7,208 bases of DNA from the NCBI GenBank assembly GCA_026990615.1, contig JALXDB010000144.1, forward strand, positions 1 to 7,208, written 5' to 3'. The first letter of the stretch is position 1; each line of letters starts with the position of its first letter. The notes beneath the pieces are model-generated. The model saw only the letters and a program-made list of their open reading frames with translations. It ran no database searches and had not been told where the DNA came from. This document shows positions 1-6,131 of this stretch, in pieces. Source of the DNA: Spirochaetota bacterium (lineage in GTDB: Bacteria; Spirochaetota; B62-G9). Made by a program: the position numbers and the translations under genes.

Positions 1-173
1 TGAAAAACTTTATAGAACTGGGAGTGCCCTTTGACGCGGTGGGAGTGGGTTCGTATTTTTTTAGAAAACGAATAGATTTTACAGCCGATATTGTCATGGT
101 TGAAGGAAGACCCATGGCCAAGGTTGGCAGAAGGTATAATCCAAATCCTAGGATGACACCTGTAGAGTACTGA
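1..173 (+). CDS. Nicotinate phosphoribosyltransferase, C-terminal fragment (5' end outside window)
   Basis: An open frame enters from the left edge (first full codon at position 3) and ends at TGA 171-173, giving the last 56 residues of a larger protein. The fragment reads ELGVPFDAVGVGSYFF, then DFTADIVMVEGRPMAKVGRR and YNPNP. From memory of the family, the pattern GVP-x-D-x-x-GVGS, then DFTAD-[IV]-V-x-V-x-G-[RK]-P-x-AKVGR, is typical of the C-terminal end of nicotinate phosphoribosyltransferases. These cytoplasmic enzymes join nicotinate to PRPP to make nicotinate mononucleotide in NAD salvage. The catalytic residues are in the missing part, so activity cannot be judged. The next gene starts 28 bases later with no terminator between, so the two are probably co-transcribed. 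Only the C-terminal end is visible, so the exact subfamily is uncertain. Confidence 0.8.
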   Translation, partial: KNFIELGVPFDAVGVGSYFFRKRIDFTADIVMVEGRPMAKVGRRYNPNPRMTPVEY

Positions 174-201
174 ATGGTCTACGATATGCCCGGGAGTATA
201 G

Positions 202-765
202 ATGCTATTTTCGAACTTTATTGCGATTGTTGTTATTGCATTTGCCCTATCTCTTGATGCCTTTGTTGTCTCTCTTGCATCGGGGATTACCATAAAAATC
301 TTAAAGCTGAAGCACGCTCTGAGAATATCCTTAATGTTCGGCTTATTTCAGGCTATGATGCCTGTTCTGGGGTGGCTAATCGGTGCTGTGTTCAGCCATC
401 ATCTTAAAAATCTTGAGAACTTCGTTGCGGCTGGGATATTTTTCATTATCGGCGGTAAGATGATACTGGAAGGAGTATTTATTAAAGAAGAGAAAAACCA
501 TGACTATACCAGTCTGAAGGTTATATTTTTATTTGCAGTTGCCACAAGTATTGATGCTTTTGCCGTAGGAGTAAGTTTTTCTCTGTTTAATGTGAACATA
601 CTCGAACCTGTTCTCATAATAGGGTTTATTACATTTGCCACAAGTTTTCTTGGAGTTTACCTTGGCAATGCCACCGGAAGGATCTTTGGCGATAGAATAG
701 GCATTGCGGGTGGGGTTGTGCTTGTTCTCCTCGGTGCAAAGTTTTTATTAGAAGCATTAGGGTGA
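202..765 (+). CDS. mntP: Manganese efflux pump MntP
   Basis: The product is a 187-residue, very hydrophobic inner-membrane protein of the MntP (formerly YebN/DUF204) family, almost the same length as E. coli MntP (188). The family exports Mn2+ to prevent manganese toxicity. It shows the family's two-repeat layout. The first half has SLDAFVVSLASG (residues 17-28, acidic D19), FQAMMPVLGW (49-58) and GGKMILEG (84-91). The second half has a matching SIDAFAVGVSF (116-126, acidic D118), then a glycine-rich last helix ending in GGVVLVLLGAKFLLEALG. The paired Asp residues in helices 1 and 4 match those of characterised MntP proteins. The start at ATG 202 is preceded by GGGAG (192-196); nearby upstream ATGs are in another frame. 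In E. coli a yybP-ykoY manganese riboswitch precedes mntP, but the 28-base gap here is too short for one, so any control must act further upstream. Confidence 0.93.
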   Translation: MLFSNFIAIVVIAFALSLDAFVVSLASGITIKILKLKHALRISLMFGLFQAMMPVLGWLIGAVFSHHLKNLENFVAAGIFFIIGGKMILEGVFIKEEKNHDYTSLKVIFLFAVATSIDAFAVGVSFSLFNVNILEPVLIIGFITFATSFLGVYLGNATGRIFGDRIGIAGGVVLVLLGAKFLLEALG

Positions 766-814
766 TGCATCAATAATCGAACAAAATTATCAACTTTTAT
801 TTCCGGAGGAATCT

Positions 815-2212
815 ATGCCTGAGTCTGAAGAAGGGAAGTTTAGAATTGAGAGTGACAGTATGGGAGAAGTTAAAATCCCTGCTGAAGCATACTGGGGAGC
901 TCAGACACAGAGGGCATTGAATAATTTTAAAATCAGTGGGGTAAGATTTTCAGATGATTTTATAAAAAACCTGGCTGCTATAAAAAAGTATGCGGCCGAG
1001 GCAAATATGGAGCTCGGTCTGCTGAACAATAAATTGGGTGATGCTATAGTCAGCGCTGCCGATAAAATATGCAGGGGCGAGTATCTTGATCAGTTCCGGC
1101 TGGATGTCTTTCAAACCGGATCGGGGACATCCACGAATATGAATATGAACGAGGTTATTGCCAATCTGGCCAATGAAATACTCGGATACCCCGTAGGTTC
1201 AAAGCACCCTGTTCATCCAAATGACCATGTCAATATGGGGCAATCGAGCAACGATATTATTCCGTCGTGTATGAATATAACATCTTATCTTCTCGTGAAA
1301 AACAGACTCATTCCATCGTTGAAAATACTTTTAAATGCTCTGAATAAAAAGTCCAAGGAGTTCTGGGAAATAATAAAAATTGGAAGAACACATCTTCAGG
1401 ATGCTTTGCCTGTCAGACTGGGGCAGGAGTTTGGTGGGTATGCAGAAATGATAGATAAGGGGATATTTAGGGTAGAGAGGGCTGCTTCGGAACTTCTTGA
1501 ATTGCCCCTTGGAGGTACGGCTGTTGGAACCGGTGTTAATACACATCCTGATTTTGCTGATCTGGTTATCAAAAAGATTAATAAGGAATTCGGAACTAAT
1601 TTTAAAAGGGCGTCCAGCAATTTTGAAGCACAGGGTAGCCGGGATGTTATAGTGGGGTTGAGCGGTTCATTAAAGTCCGTTGCTGTGAGTATTATGAAGA
1701 TAGCTGAAGATGTCAGGTTGATGGCCTCGGGTCCGCGATGCGGAATAGGTGAAATAATTTTACCCGAAATTCAACCCGGTTCATCTATTATGCCCGGCAA
1801 GGTCAATCCTGTGATACCAGAAGCTGCAATTCAGGTTGCGGCGCAGGTTATTGGCAACGATCTTGCAATTTCTATTGGCGGAATGAGGGGAATCCTTGAG
1901 TTGAACTTGATGATGCCTATGATGACCAGAAATATAAATGAATCTATTGTTATCCTCTCAAATGTTTCAAAAATCTTTGCAGAAAATTGTATTATAGGAA
2001 TAAAAGCAAATATTGAGAGGATAAACGAACTGGTCGAAAAAAGTCTGGCCCTGATTACGGTTCTTGTTCCCGTAATCGGATATGACAGGGCGGCGGAAAT
2101 AGCTAAAGAGGCATATTTAAAGAATAAAAATATTAAAGATATTGTTCTTGAGAAGGGATTGGTTTCTCCCGATAAAATTGATGAAATCCTAAGCCCTGAA
2201 AATATGGTTTAA
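815..2212 (+). CDS. fumC: Fumarate hydratase, class II
   Basis: This 465-residue protein is a full-length class II (iron-free) fumarase of the fumarase/aspartase superfamily, normally a cytoplasmic homotetramer that interconverts fumarate and L-malate in the TCA cycle. Motifs in order: DSMGE and YWGAQTQRAL near the N-terminus; QTGSGTSTNMNMNEV (100-114); HPNDHVNMGQSSND (134-147); GRTHLQDALP (190-199), with H193 matching E. coli FumC H188; GGTAVGTGVNTHP (233-245); and the superfamily signature GSSIMPGKVNP (322-332), with S323 as the catalytic serine on the flexible loop and K329 as substrate-binding lysine. VHPNDHVN and PGKVNPVIPEA favour fumarase over aspartate ammonia-lyase, whose equivalents read differently. 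The start at ATG 815 has a good GGAGGA site (805-810). It lies 49 bases after mntP and probably belongs to the same transcript. Nothing is truncated or missing. Confidence 0.93.
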   Translation: MPESEEGKFRIESDSMGEVKIPAEAYWGAQTQRALNNFKISGVRFSDDFIKNLAAIKKYAAEANMELGLLNNKLGDAIVSAADKICRGEYLDQFRLDVFQTGSGTSTNMNMNEVIANLANEILGYPVGSKHPVHPNDHVNMGQSSNDIIPSCMNITSYLLVKNRLIPSLKILLNALNKKSKEFWEIIKIGRTHLQDALPVRLGQEFGGYAEMIDKGIFRVERAASELLELPLGGTAVGTGVNTHPDFADLVIKKINKEFGTNFKRASSNFEAQGSRDVIVGLSGSLKSVAVSIMKIAEDVRLMASGPRCGIGEIILPEIQPGSSIMPGKVNPVIPEAAIQVAAQVIGNDLAISIGGMRGILELNLMMPMMTRNINESIVILSNVSKIFAENCIIGIKANIERINELVEKSLALITVLVPVIGYDRAAEIAKEAYLKNKNIKDIVLEKGLVSPDKIDEILSPENMV

Positions 2213-2236
2213 TTTTTTATCCTGCGGTATTGCTAT

Positions 2237-2288
2237 CAACTGTGCTTCTGAGACTTAAAGAGTCTGTAAGTTGCATGCCAATTTTTTT
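2237..2288 (+). terminator. Weak candidate hairpin and T run after fumC
   Basis: An inner stem AGACT (2251-2255) / AGTCT (2261-2265) with a 5-base loop is enclosed by an outer pair CAACT (2237-2241) / AGTTG (2269-2273). Eight bases later comes a run of seven T (2282-2288). The stems are short, interrupted by unpaired bases, and separated from the T run, so this is a poor intrinsic terminator at best. Its position between fumC and a separate promoter is the main reason to list it. Confidence 0.25.
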
Positions 2289-2323
2289 GCCTATTCCCTC
2301 ATATCTCTCAAGATAAAACATTA

Positions 2324-2362
2324 TTGAAATTTCTTGCAAAAGGTATAGAATAAGCGTATAAG
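2324..2362 (+). promoter_or_regulatory. Sigma-70-like promoter(s) upstream of the SixA-like gene
   Basis: Two overlapping candidates can be read. One is TTGAAA (2324-2329), a 16-base spacer, then TAGAAT (2346-2351). The other is TTGCAA (2334-2339), a 17-base spacer, then TATAAG (2357-2362). Each hexamer is within one or two bases of consensus. Both would start transcription about 20-35 bases before the ATG at 2391, leaving a short leader that carries the AAAGGAGG site (2378-2385). The sequence does not show which is used. Confidence 0.5.
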
Positions 2363-2390
2363 AAACTCTGTATGGATAAAGGAGGGATGG

Positions 2391-2855
2391 ATGTTTTTGT
2401 ATCTGGTCCAGCATGGGCTTGCGAAGTCAAAGGAAGAAGATCCAGAACGATCATTAACAGACGATGGTGTTTCTGAAACTGAAAAGGTAGCGTCCTACAT
2501 CAAGGTTCATTGTGATGTGAGTATAGAAAGGATTATTCATAGCGGTAAAAAAAGGGCAAGGCAGACTGCAGAAATATTCGCCAAGTTTTTAAATCCTCCA
2601 TCAGGTTTAACTGTTGAAAAAGAGCTTGAACCGATGTCTATCCCATGGAGCTGGGTTGAAAAGCTTTTACAGATGGAGGAAGATGTTATGATTGTAGGAC
2701 ATCTGCCTCATCTAAGAAGGCTTGCATCGCTTCTATTGTGTCAGGATGAAAGCAAACCGGTTATCGAGTTTAGGAATTCCGGAGTAATATCTCTCTACAA
2801 AAATGAATCCGGTATATGGTTCATAAGGTGGATCATTGTACCCGATATTGTTTAG
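2391..2855 (+). CDS. sixA: SixA-like phosphohistidine phosphatase (histidine phosphatase superfamily)
   Basis: The product is a 154-residue cytoplasmic protein of the histidine phosphatase (phosphoglycerate-mutase-like) superfamily, close in size to E. coli SixA (161). SixA removes phosphate from histidine on phosphotransfer proteins such as HPt domains or NPr. Visible signatures are: LVQHG at residues 5-9, with H8 as the presumed phospho-accepting histidine; a conserved acidic stretch and ERSLTDDG (19-26); HSGKKRARQTAE (50-61), carrying the family's S-x(3)-R-A-x-QT motif with R55; and VGHLPHL (102-108), with H104 as the second catalytic histidine. The usual RHG is QHG here. I recall QHG in other bacterial SixA-like proteins, so it is probably a subfamily trait rather than damage. 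The start at ATG 2391 fits AAAGGAGG (2378-2385); an ATG at 2387 is out of frame. No kinase or HPt partner is adjacent, so the substrate is unknown. Confidence 0.85.
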   Translation: MFLYLVQHGLAKSKEEDPERSLTDDGVSETEKVASYIKVHCDVSIERIIHSGKKRARQTAEIFAKFLNPPSGLTVEKELEPMSIPWSWVEKLLQMEEDVMIVGHLPHLRRLASLLLCQDESKPVIEFRNSGVISLYKNESGIWFIRWIIVPDIV

Positions 2856-2941
2856 CTTTTTATAATTACCCATTTTGATACCTCATTTTTAGCTTTAAAC
2901 GATCTATTAGTGGCCATCCGTTTGTATAATTTTATTTGTTT

Positions 2942-2955
2942 GTTAAAATATTAAC
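2942..2955. promoter_or_regulatory. Small palindrome just upstream of the TTT-operon -35 box
   Basis: GTTAA (2942-2946) and TTAAC (2951-2955) form an inverted repeat around the centre AATA, ending three bases before the -35 box. The position suits an activator or regulator half-site pair. In DNA this AT-rich, a 5-bp arm can arise by chance, so the call is weak. Confidence 0.25.
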
Positions 2956-2958
2956 TTA

Positions 2959-2986
2959 TTGACAAATGAAAATATTTATGGATAAT
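2959..2986 (+). promoter_or_regulatory. Strong sigma-70-like promoter of the TTT transporter operon
   Basis: A perfect -35 hexamer TTGACA (2959-2964) is followed after 16 bases by GATAAT (2981-2986), which matches the -10 consensus in five of six positions. The predicted start is near 2992-2994, giving a leader of about 90 bases before tctC. The 229-base gap around it is about 20% GC by hand count, which would also favour strand opening. An isolated TATAAT at 2925-2930 has no matching -35. Confidence 0.65.
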
Positions 2987-2989
2987 GAA

Positions 2990-3017
2990 AAATAAAATAA
3001 TTAAAATTATTTTATTT
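2990..3017. promoter_or_regulatory. Perfect 13-bp inverted repeat over the predicted transcription start (operator candidate)
   Basis: The left arm AAATAAAATAATT (2990-3002) and right arm AATTATTTTATTT (3005-3017) are exact reverse complements separated by two A residues, and every base is A or T. The repeat begins three bases after the -10 box and so covers the expected start site, where a repressor dimer would block initiation. Because the predicted start lies inside the left arm, a transcript from this promoter would not contain the whole hairpin. That favours a DNA-level role over an RNA one. A transcript reading through from sixA would contain it, but without GC in the stem it would be a poor terminator. 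Confidence 0.45.
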
Positions 3018-3084
3018 CTGAAATTATCATCACTATTTTGGTATTCAAACTTTAATTATAACAAAAATATAAAGGAGGAAAGTT

Positions 3085-4068
3085 ATGAGGAAAAAGTCAA
3101 AGAGGTTTAAAGGGTTACTTGTTTTTATTCTGACGTTTATCATGATTATGGGTACTGTTTCCCTTACATTTGCTAAGTATCCCAGCAGACCTATAACAAT
3201 TATTGTACCATGGTCACCAGGTGGGGGTACAGACAGAACAGCAAGGGCCCTGGCTGCAAGTTTGCAGAAAGTTATGGGATGGCGAGTGGGTGTTGTTAAC
3301 AGAACAGGCGGTGGTGGAGTTGTCGGACACTCTGCAACGGCTACTGCTAAACCAAACGGCTATACCCTGGGCATGATAACAATCGAAATAACGATGATGC
3401 ACTGGTTGAAATTGACTGACCTGAACTACAGGGATTACGAACCGATAGCCCTGCTGATTAACAATCCTGCCGGAATAATAGTGAGCACAAAGTCCCCCTG
3501 GCGAAGCTACAAAGACCTGATGAACTACATAAAGGCTCATCCGGGTAAATTGACGGCTTCTGGAACGGCTGCTGGAGGTGTATGGGATCTGGCCAGAATT
3601 GGATGGTTAACCGGTGCAGGTCTTGATGCGAATGCTGTAAGATGGGTCCCAAGTACTGGAGCATCTGCAGCACTATCAGAGTTGATAGCAGGTGGTGTAG
3701 ATATAGCAACCTGCAGTCCCCTTGAAGCTCTACCTCTGATCGATGGAAACAAGGCAAGGTGCCTTGCTGTAATGGCGGAAAAGAGAATTAGTGTTTTAAA
3801 GGATGTACCTACCTTAAAGGAACTTGGAGTTGATTTCTTTATCGGCGGCTGGGCCGGTCTTGCCGCACCAAAGGGAGTCCCTGAAAGTATACTGCGGGTT
3901 CTGTACAAGGCTGTGGATAGAGCTGTTAAGTCAAAGTACTTTAAAGACTTCATAAAGAAGAGTGGATTCTGGATGGATTACAAGCCGTCAACCCAGTTCC
4001 AGGATTTTCTTGCACTGCAGGACACTGTTAATGGTAAACTGTTGAGAACTGCCGGGCTTGCTAAATAA
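3085..4068 (+). CDS. tctC: Tripartite tricarboxylate transporter substrate-binding protein (TctC/Bug family)
   Basis: This 327-residue protein is the extracytoplasmic solute-binding component of a TTT-family secondary transporter. It captures an organic acid in the periplasm and delivers it to the TctA/TctB membrane complex. The N-terminus has a Sec signal peptide: basic MRKKSKRFKG, a hydrophobic core (about 11-29), and a likely cut after TFA at residue 30. There is no lipobox cysteine. The mature protein opens with YPSRPITIIVPWSPGGGTDR (32-51), the family's typical first strand and ligand loop. VNRTGGGGVVGH (71-82) follows, then SGTAAGGVWDLAR (159-171), STGASAALSELIAGGVD (190-206) and DVPTLKELGVD (240-250), all in the usual Bug order. 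Length is normal. AAAGGAGG (3071-3078) sits six bases before the ATG, by far the strongest site in the operon. Bug proteins bind very varied carboxylates, so the ligand cannot be read from sequence. Confidence 0.92.
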   Translation: MRKKSKRFKGLLVFILTFIMIMGTVSLTFAKYPSRPITIIVPWSPGGGTDRTARALAASLQKVMGWRVGVVNRTGGGGVVGHSATATAKPNGYTLGMITIEITMMHWLKLTDLNYRDYEPIALLINNPAGIIVSTKSPWRSYKDLMNYIKAHPGKLTASGTAAGGVWDLARIGWLTGAGLDANAVRWVPSTGASAALSELIAGGVDIATCSPLEALPLIDGNKARCLAVMAEKRISVLKDVPTLKELGVDFFIGGWAGLAAPKGVPESILRVLYKAVDRAVKSKYFKDFIKKSGFWMDYKPSTQFQDFLALQDTVNGKLLRTAGLAK

Positions 4069-4087
4069 CCTGAGAGACAGAGTATAG

Positions 4088-4537
4088 ATGGAATTAATCA
4101 TCAGCTTAATAATATTTTTGAGCGGGGGATTCATATTCGGATACGCCTTTACATTTCCGAGAATGGAAGGCACCAACTATCCGGGGCCGGGTTTTTTCCC
4201 AAAAGTTGTTGGTTTCGGCCTTATGGTGTTGAGTTTTGTATTCATTGTAAAAAATATAAAAAAAAGAGCCTGGCCCCGCGTTCCCCGTTTTAAAGAGATT
4301 AAATACGAGCTGATAAATGTATTAGCAATTATAGCGTCTGTTTTATTTTATATCTATGTGTCCGAGTACCTTGGTTTTTTGGTGACTGTTTCGATTATTC
4401 TGGTAAGTTTAATGCTGCTGTTGAAGGTCCCGTGGAAAAAAAGTTTTATCCTTGGAATCGGAGCTACAGTTATAACTTATCTGCTTTTTAATCGTCTTTT
4501 ATCCGTTCCTCTCCCCGGAGGATTCTTTATGTGGTAG
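4088..4537 (+). CDS. tctB: Tripartite tricarboxylate transporter small membrane subunit (TctB)
   Basis: The product is a 149-residue hydrophobic protein in the position and size expected of TctB, the poorly conserved small inner-membrane subunit of TTT transporters. About five hydrophobic segments can be seen (roughly residues 4-22, 37-56, 74-91, 95-112 and 118-137). A basic cytoplasmic-type loop, KNIKKRAWPRVPRFKEIK (55-72), separates the second and third. YPGPGFFPKVVG (31-42) is the characteristic family motif after the first segment, and the protein ends with a proline/glycine-rich SVPLPGG, also common in TctB. The gene starts 19 bases after tctC. Its ribosome binding site is weak (GAGAG at 4072-4076, a long 11 bases from the ATG), so translation may depend partly on coupling to tctC. 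The precise role of TctB in transport is not well understood. Confidence 0.88.
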   Translation: MELIISLIIFLSGGFIFGYAFTFPRMEGTNYPGPGFFPKVVGFGLMVLSFVFIVKNIKKRAWPRVPRFKEIKYELINVLAIIASVLFYIYVSEYLGFLVTVSIILVSLMLLLKVPWKKSFILGIGATVITYLLFNRLLSVPLPGGFFMW

Positions 4538-4593
4538 GGATCATAATTTTTAGTCATGTTTTTATTAAATCATATGAAAAAGAGTGAAAAATA

Positions 4594-6090
4594 ATGGACG
4601 GAGCACTCTGGAACAGTCTTGTTCAACTGTCACATCCTTTTACCATTCTTGTAATTATTCTGGCCTCTCTTTACGGCCTTTTCATAGGCTCCATTCCCGG
4701 TTTAACAGCAACTATGGCAACTGCGCTTCTTGTTCCATTTGCCTTCTGGCTTGACCCTGTACCAGCTCTTGCATCCATTGTAACGATGCAGGCTATGGCA
4801 ATCTTTGCTGGTGATATACCTGCTGCTATAGTCAGAATGCCGGGAACACCGGCCACTGCGGCTTACACAGAGGACTCATACACTCTCGGTCTCCAGGGCA
4901 AAGTGAGACTGGTGCTGGGTGTTGATGTTGTATCGTCATCTTTTGGAGGGATAATGGGGGCAATAGCCCTTATCCTTGGAGCACCTCTGCTTATGAAATT
5001 CGCCATGCAATTTACGAGCTATGAGTACTTCTGGCTGGCTCTTTTAGGATTGAGCACTGCAGCTTTTATAACGACCGTTTCTCCGTTAAAGGGCCTTATT
5101 TCTGTTCTCCTGGGGCTATTTTTATCGACAATCGGTATAGAGATTACACTAGGATTTTCAAGATATACCTTCGGAAGCCAGAATCTGCTTGGAGGTATAA
5201 GTTTTATTCCCGCAATGATAGGGCTTTTCGGTCTGGCTGAAGTTTTTAGAAACGTAAGAAAAAAGGAGCTTCAGGCTCCTCTTGCAAAAATTGAGAAGGG
5301 CAAAATGCTTGGGCCGGCATTAAAGGTTATCTGGAAATACAAGATAAACACTGTCAGAGGGGGCATTATTGGTATTCTGGTTGGGGCACTGCCGGGTGCC
5401 GGTGCCGATATTGCCGCGTGGCTTGCCTATGGGATTGCAAAGAAGTTTTCCAAGCATCCTGAAAAGTTTGGAAAGGGTGCTATAGAACCGATAGTTGATG
5501 CAGGTGTTGCAAATAATTCTGCCCTTGCAGGGGCGTGGATACCTGCCCTTGTGTTCGGCATCCCGGGAGATTCTGTAACGGCAATTGTAATTGGCATTCT
5601 TATGTTGAAGGGATTGAGACCTGGGCCTGTTATTTTTCATCAGTATACGGATGTCCTTGTTTCAATTTATACAGTTTTTATTCTTGCAAACTTACTGATG
5701 ATCCCCTTCGGGTTTCTTGCAATTAGAGTTAGCAGCCATGCCATGAGGGTTTCAAAAAATGTCCTTATACCAATAATTTTATTGATGTGTATCGTCGGGT
5801 CCTATGCAATAAACAACAACCCGTTTGATATAGGTGTTATGCTCGTCATGGGGATAGTCGGTTTTATTCTCGAAGAAAACGGATTTCCTGTTGGTCCGAT
5901 TGTTCTGGGATTGATACTGGGTCCTATTCTGGAGCAGAATCTTATGATTAGCCTGATAAAATCTCAGGGTGGAGTGGCTCAATTTTTTACGAGGCCTGTA
6001 AGTGCTGTTCTTGGTGCCGGTACCATTGTTGTCTGGTTGCTTCCTGTTGTTTCTTTTATTAGAAGAAAGTTATCAGTAAAGAGTGATTAA
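4594..6090 (+). CDS. tctA: Tripartite tricarboxylate transporter large permease subunit (TctA)
   Basis: This 498-residue polytopic inner-membrane protein is the translocating subunit of the TTT transporter and would use an ion gradient to import the acid handed over by the TctC-like protein. Length is standard for TctA (about 500). Two internally related halves are visible. The first has GSIPGLTATMATALLVP (32-48) and GDIPAAIVRMPGTPA (73-87). The second has GALPGAGADIAAW (264-276) and ANNSALAGAWIPALVFGIPGD (306-326), followed by LKGLRPGPVIF (338-348). The variant around residues 300-326 has VDAGVANNSALAGAW where classical citrate-type TctA proteins usually carry an APEAANNA-like sequence, which suggests a different subfamily and perhaps a different substrate. 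It starts 56 bases after tctB with no clear Shine-Dalgarno sequence (only GAGTG at 4582-4586). The aldolase gene follows 41 bases after its stop. Confidence 0.93.
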   Translation: MDGALWNSLVQLSHPFTILVIILASLYGLFIGSIPGLTATMATALLVPFAFWLDPVPALASIVTMQAMAIFAGDIPAAIVRMPGTPATAAYTEDSYTLGLQGKVRLVLGVDVVSSSFGGIMGAIALILGAPLLMKFAMQFTSYEYFWLALLGLSTAAFITTVSPLKGLISVLLGLFLSTIGIEITLGFSRYTFGSQNLLGGISFIPAMIGLFGLAEVFRNVRKKELQAPLAKIEKGKMLGPALKVIWKYKINTVRGGIIGILVGALPGAGADIAAWLAYGIAKKFSKHPEKFGKGAIEPIVDAGVANNSALAGAWIPALVFGIPGDSVTAIVIGILMLKGLRPGPVIFHQYTDVLVSIYTVFILANLLMIPFGFLAIRVSSHAMRVSKNVLIPIILLMCIVGSYAINNNPFDIGVMLVMGIVGFILEENGFPVGPIVLGLILGPILEQNLMISLIKSQGGVAQFFTRPVSAVLGAGTIVVWLLPVVSFIRRKLSVKSD

Positions 6091-6131
6091 GCGAGAGAGA
6101 TTTAAAAAATCATACATTTTGAGAGAAAACT

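Noticed and set aside
763..772. Perfect 10-bp palindrome TGATGCATCA beginning at the mntP stop codon.
   Set aside because: It is short, has no loop, is not linked to a promoter or T run, and is partly fixed by the stop codon; chance is the simplest reading.
2217..2414. A 65-codon minus-strand frame across the fumC-sixA gap.
   Set aside because: It overlaps the sixA start, promoter and ribosome binding site, has no clear Shine-Dalgarno sequence of its own and resembles nothing I know.
2851..2896. Direct repeat TTTAGCTTT (2851-2859 and 2888-2896) after sixA.
   Set aside because: Nine bases in two copies in AT-rich DNA, one partly inside the sixA stop, is not enough to claim a site.
2911..2926. 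A sigma-54-like sequence, TGGCCA, five bases, TTGTA, upstream of tctC.
   Set aside because: The -12 element lacks the nearly invariant GC (it has GT) and the -24 element is imperfect. A far better sigma-70-type promoter lies just downstream.
3214..3953. Several overlapping minus-strand open frames of about 100-140 codons opposite tctC.
   Set aside because: They lie entirely antisense to a well-supported TctC gene, show no recognisable domain and have low-complexity or cysteine-rich shadows; they follow from the codon use of tctC.
4574..4594. A six-codon frame (MKKSEK) whose TAA overlaps the tctA ATG as TAATG, suggesting translational coupling.
   Set aside because: There is no ribosome binding site before its ATG, and such tiny frames are common by chance in A-rich DNA. 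Conservation in relatives would be needed.
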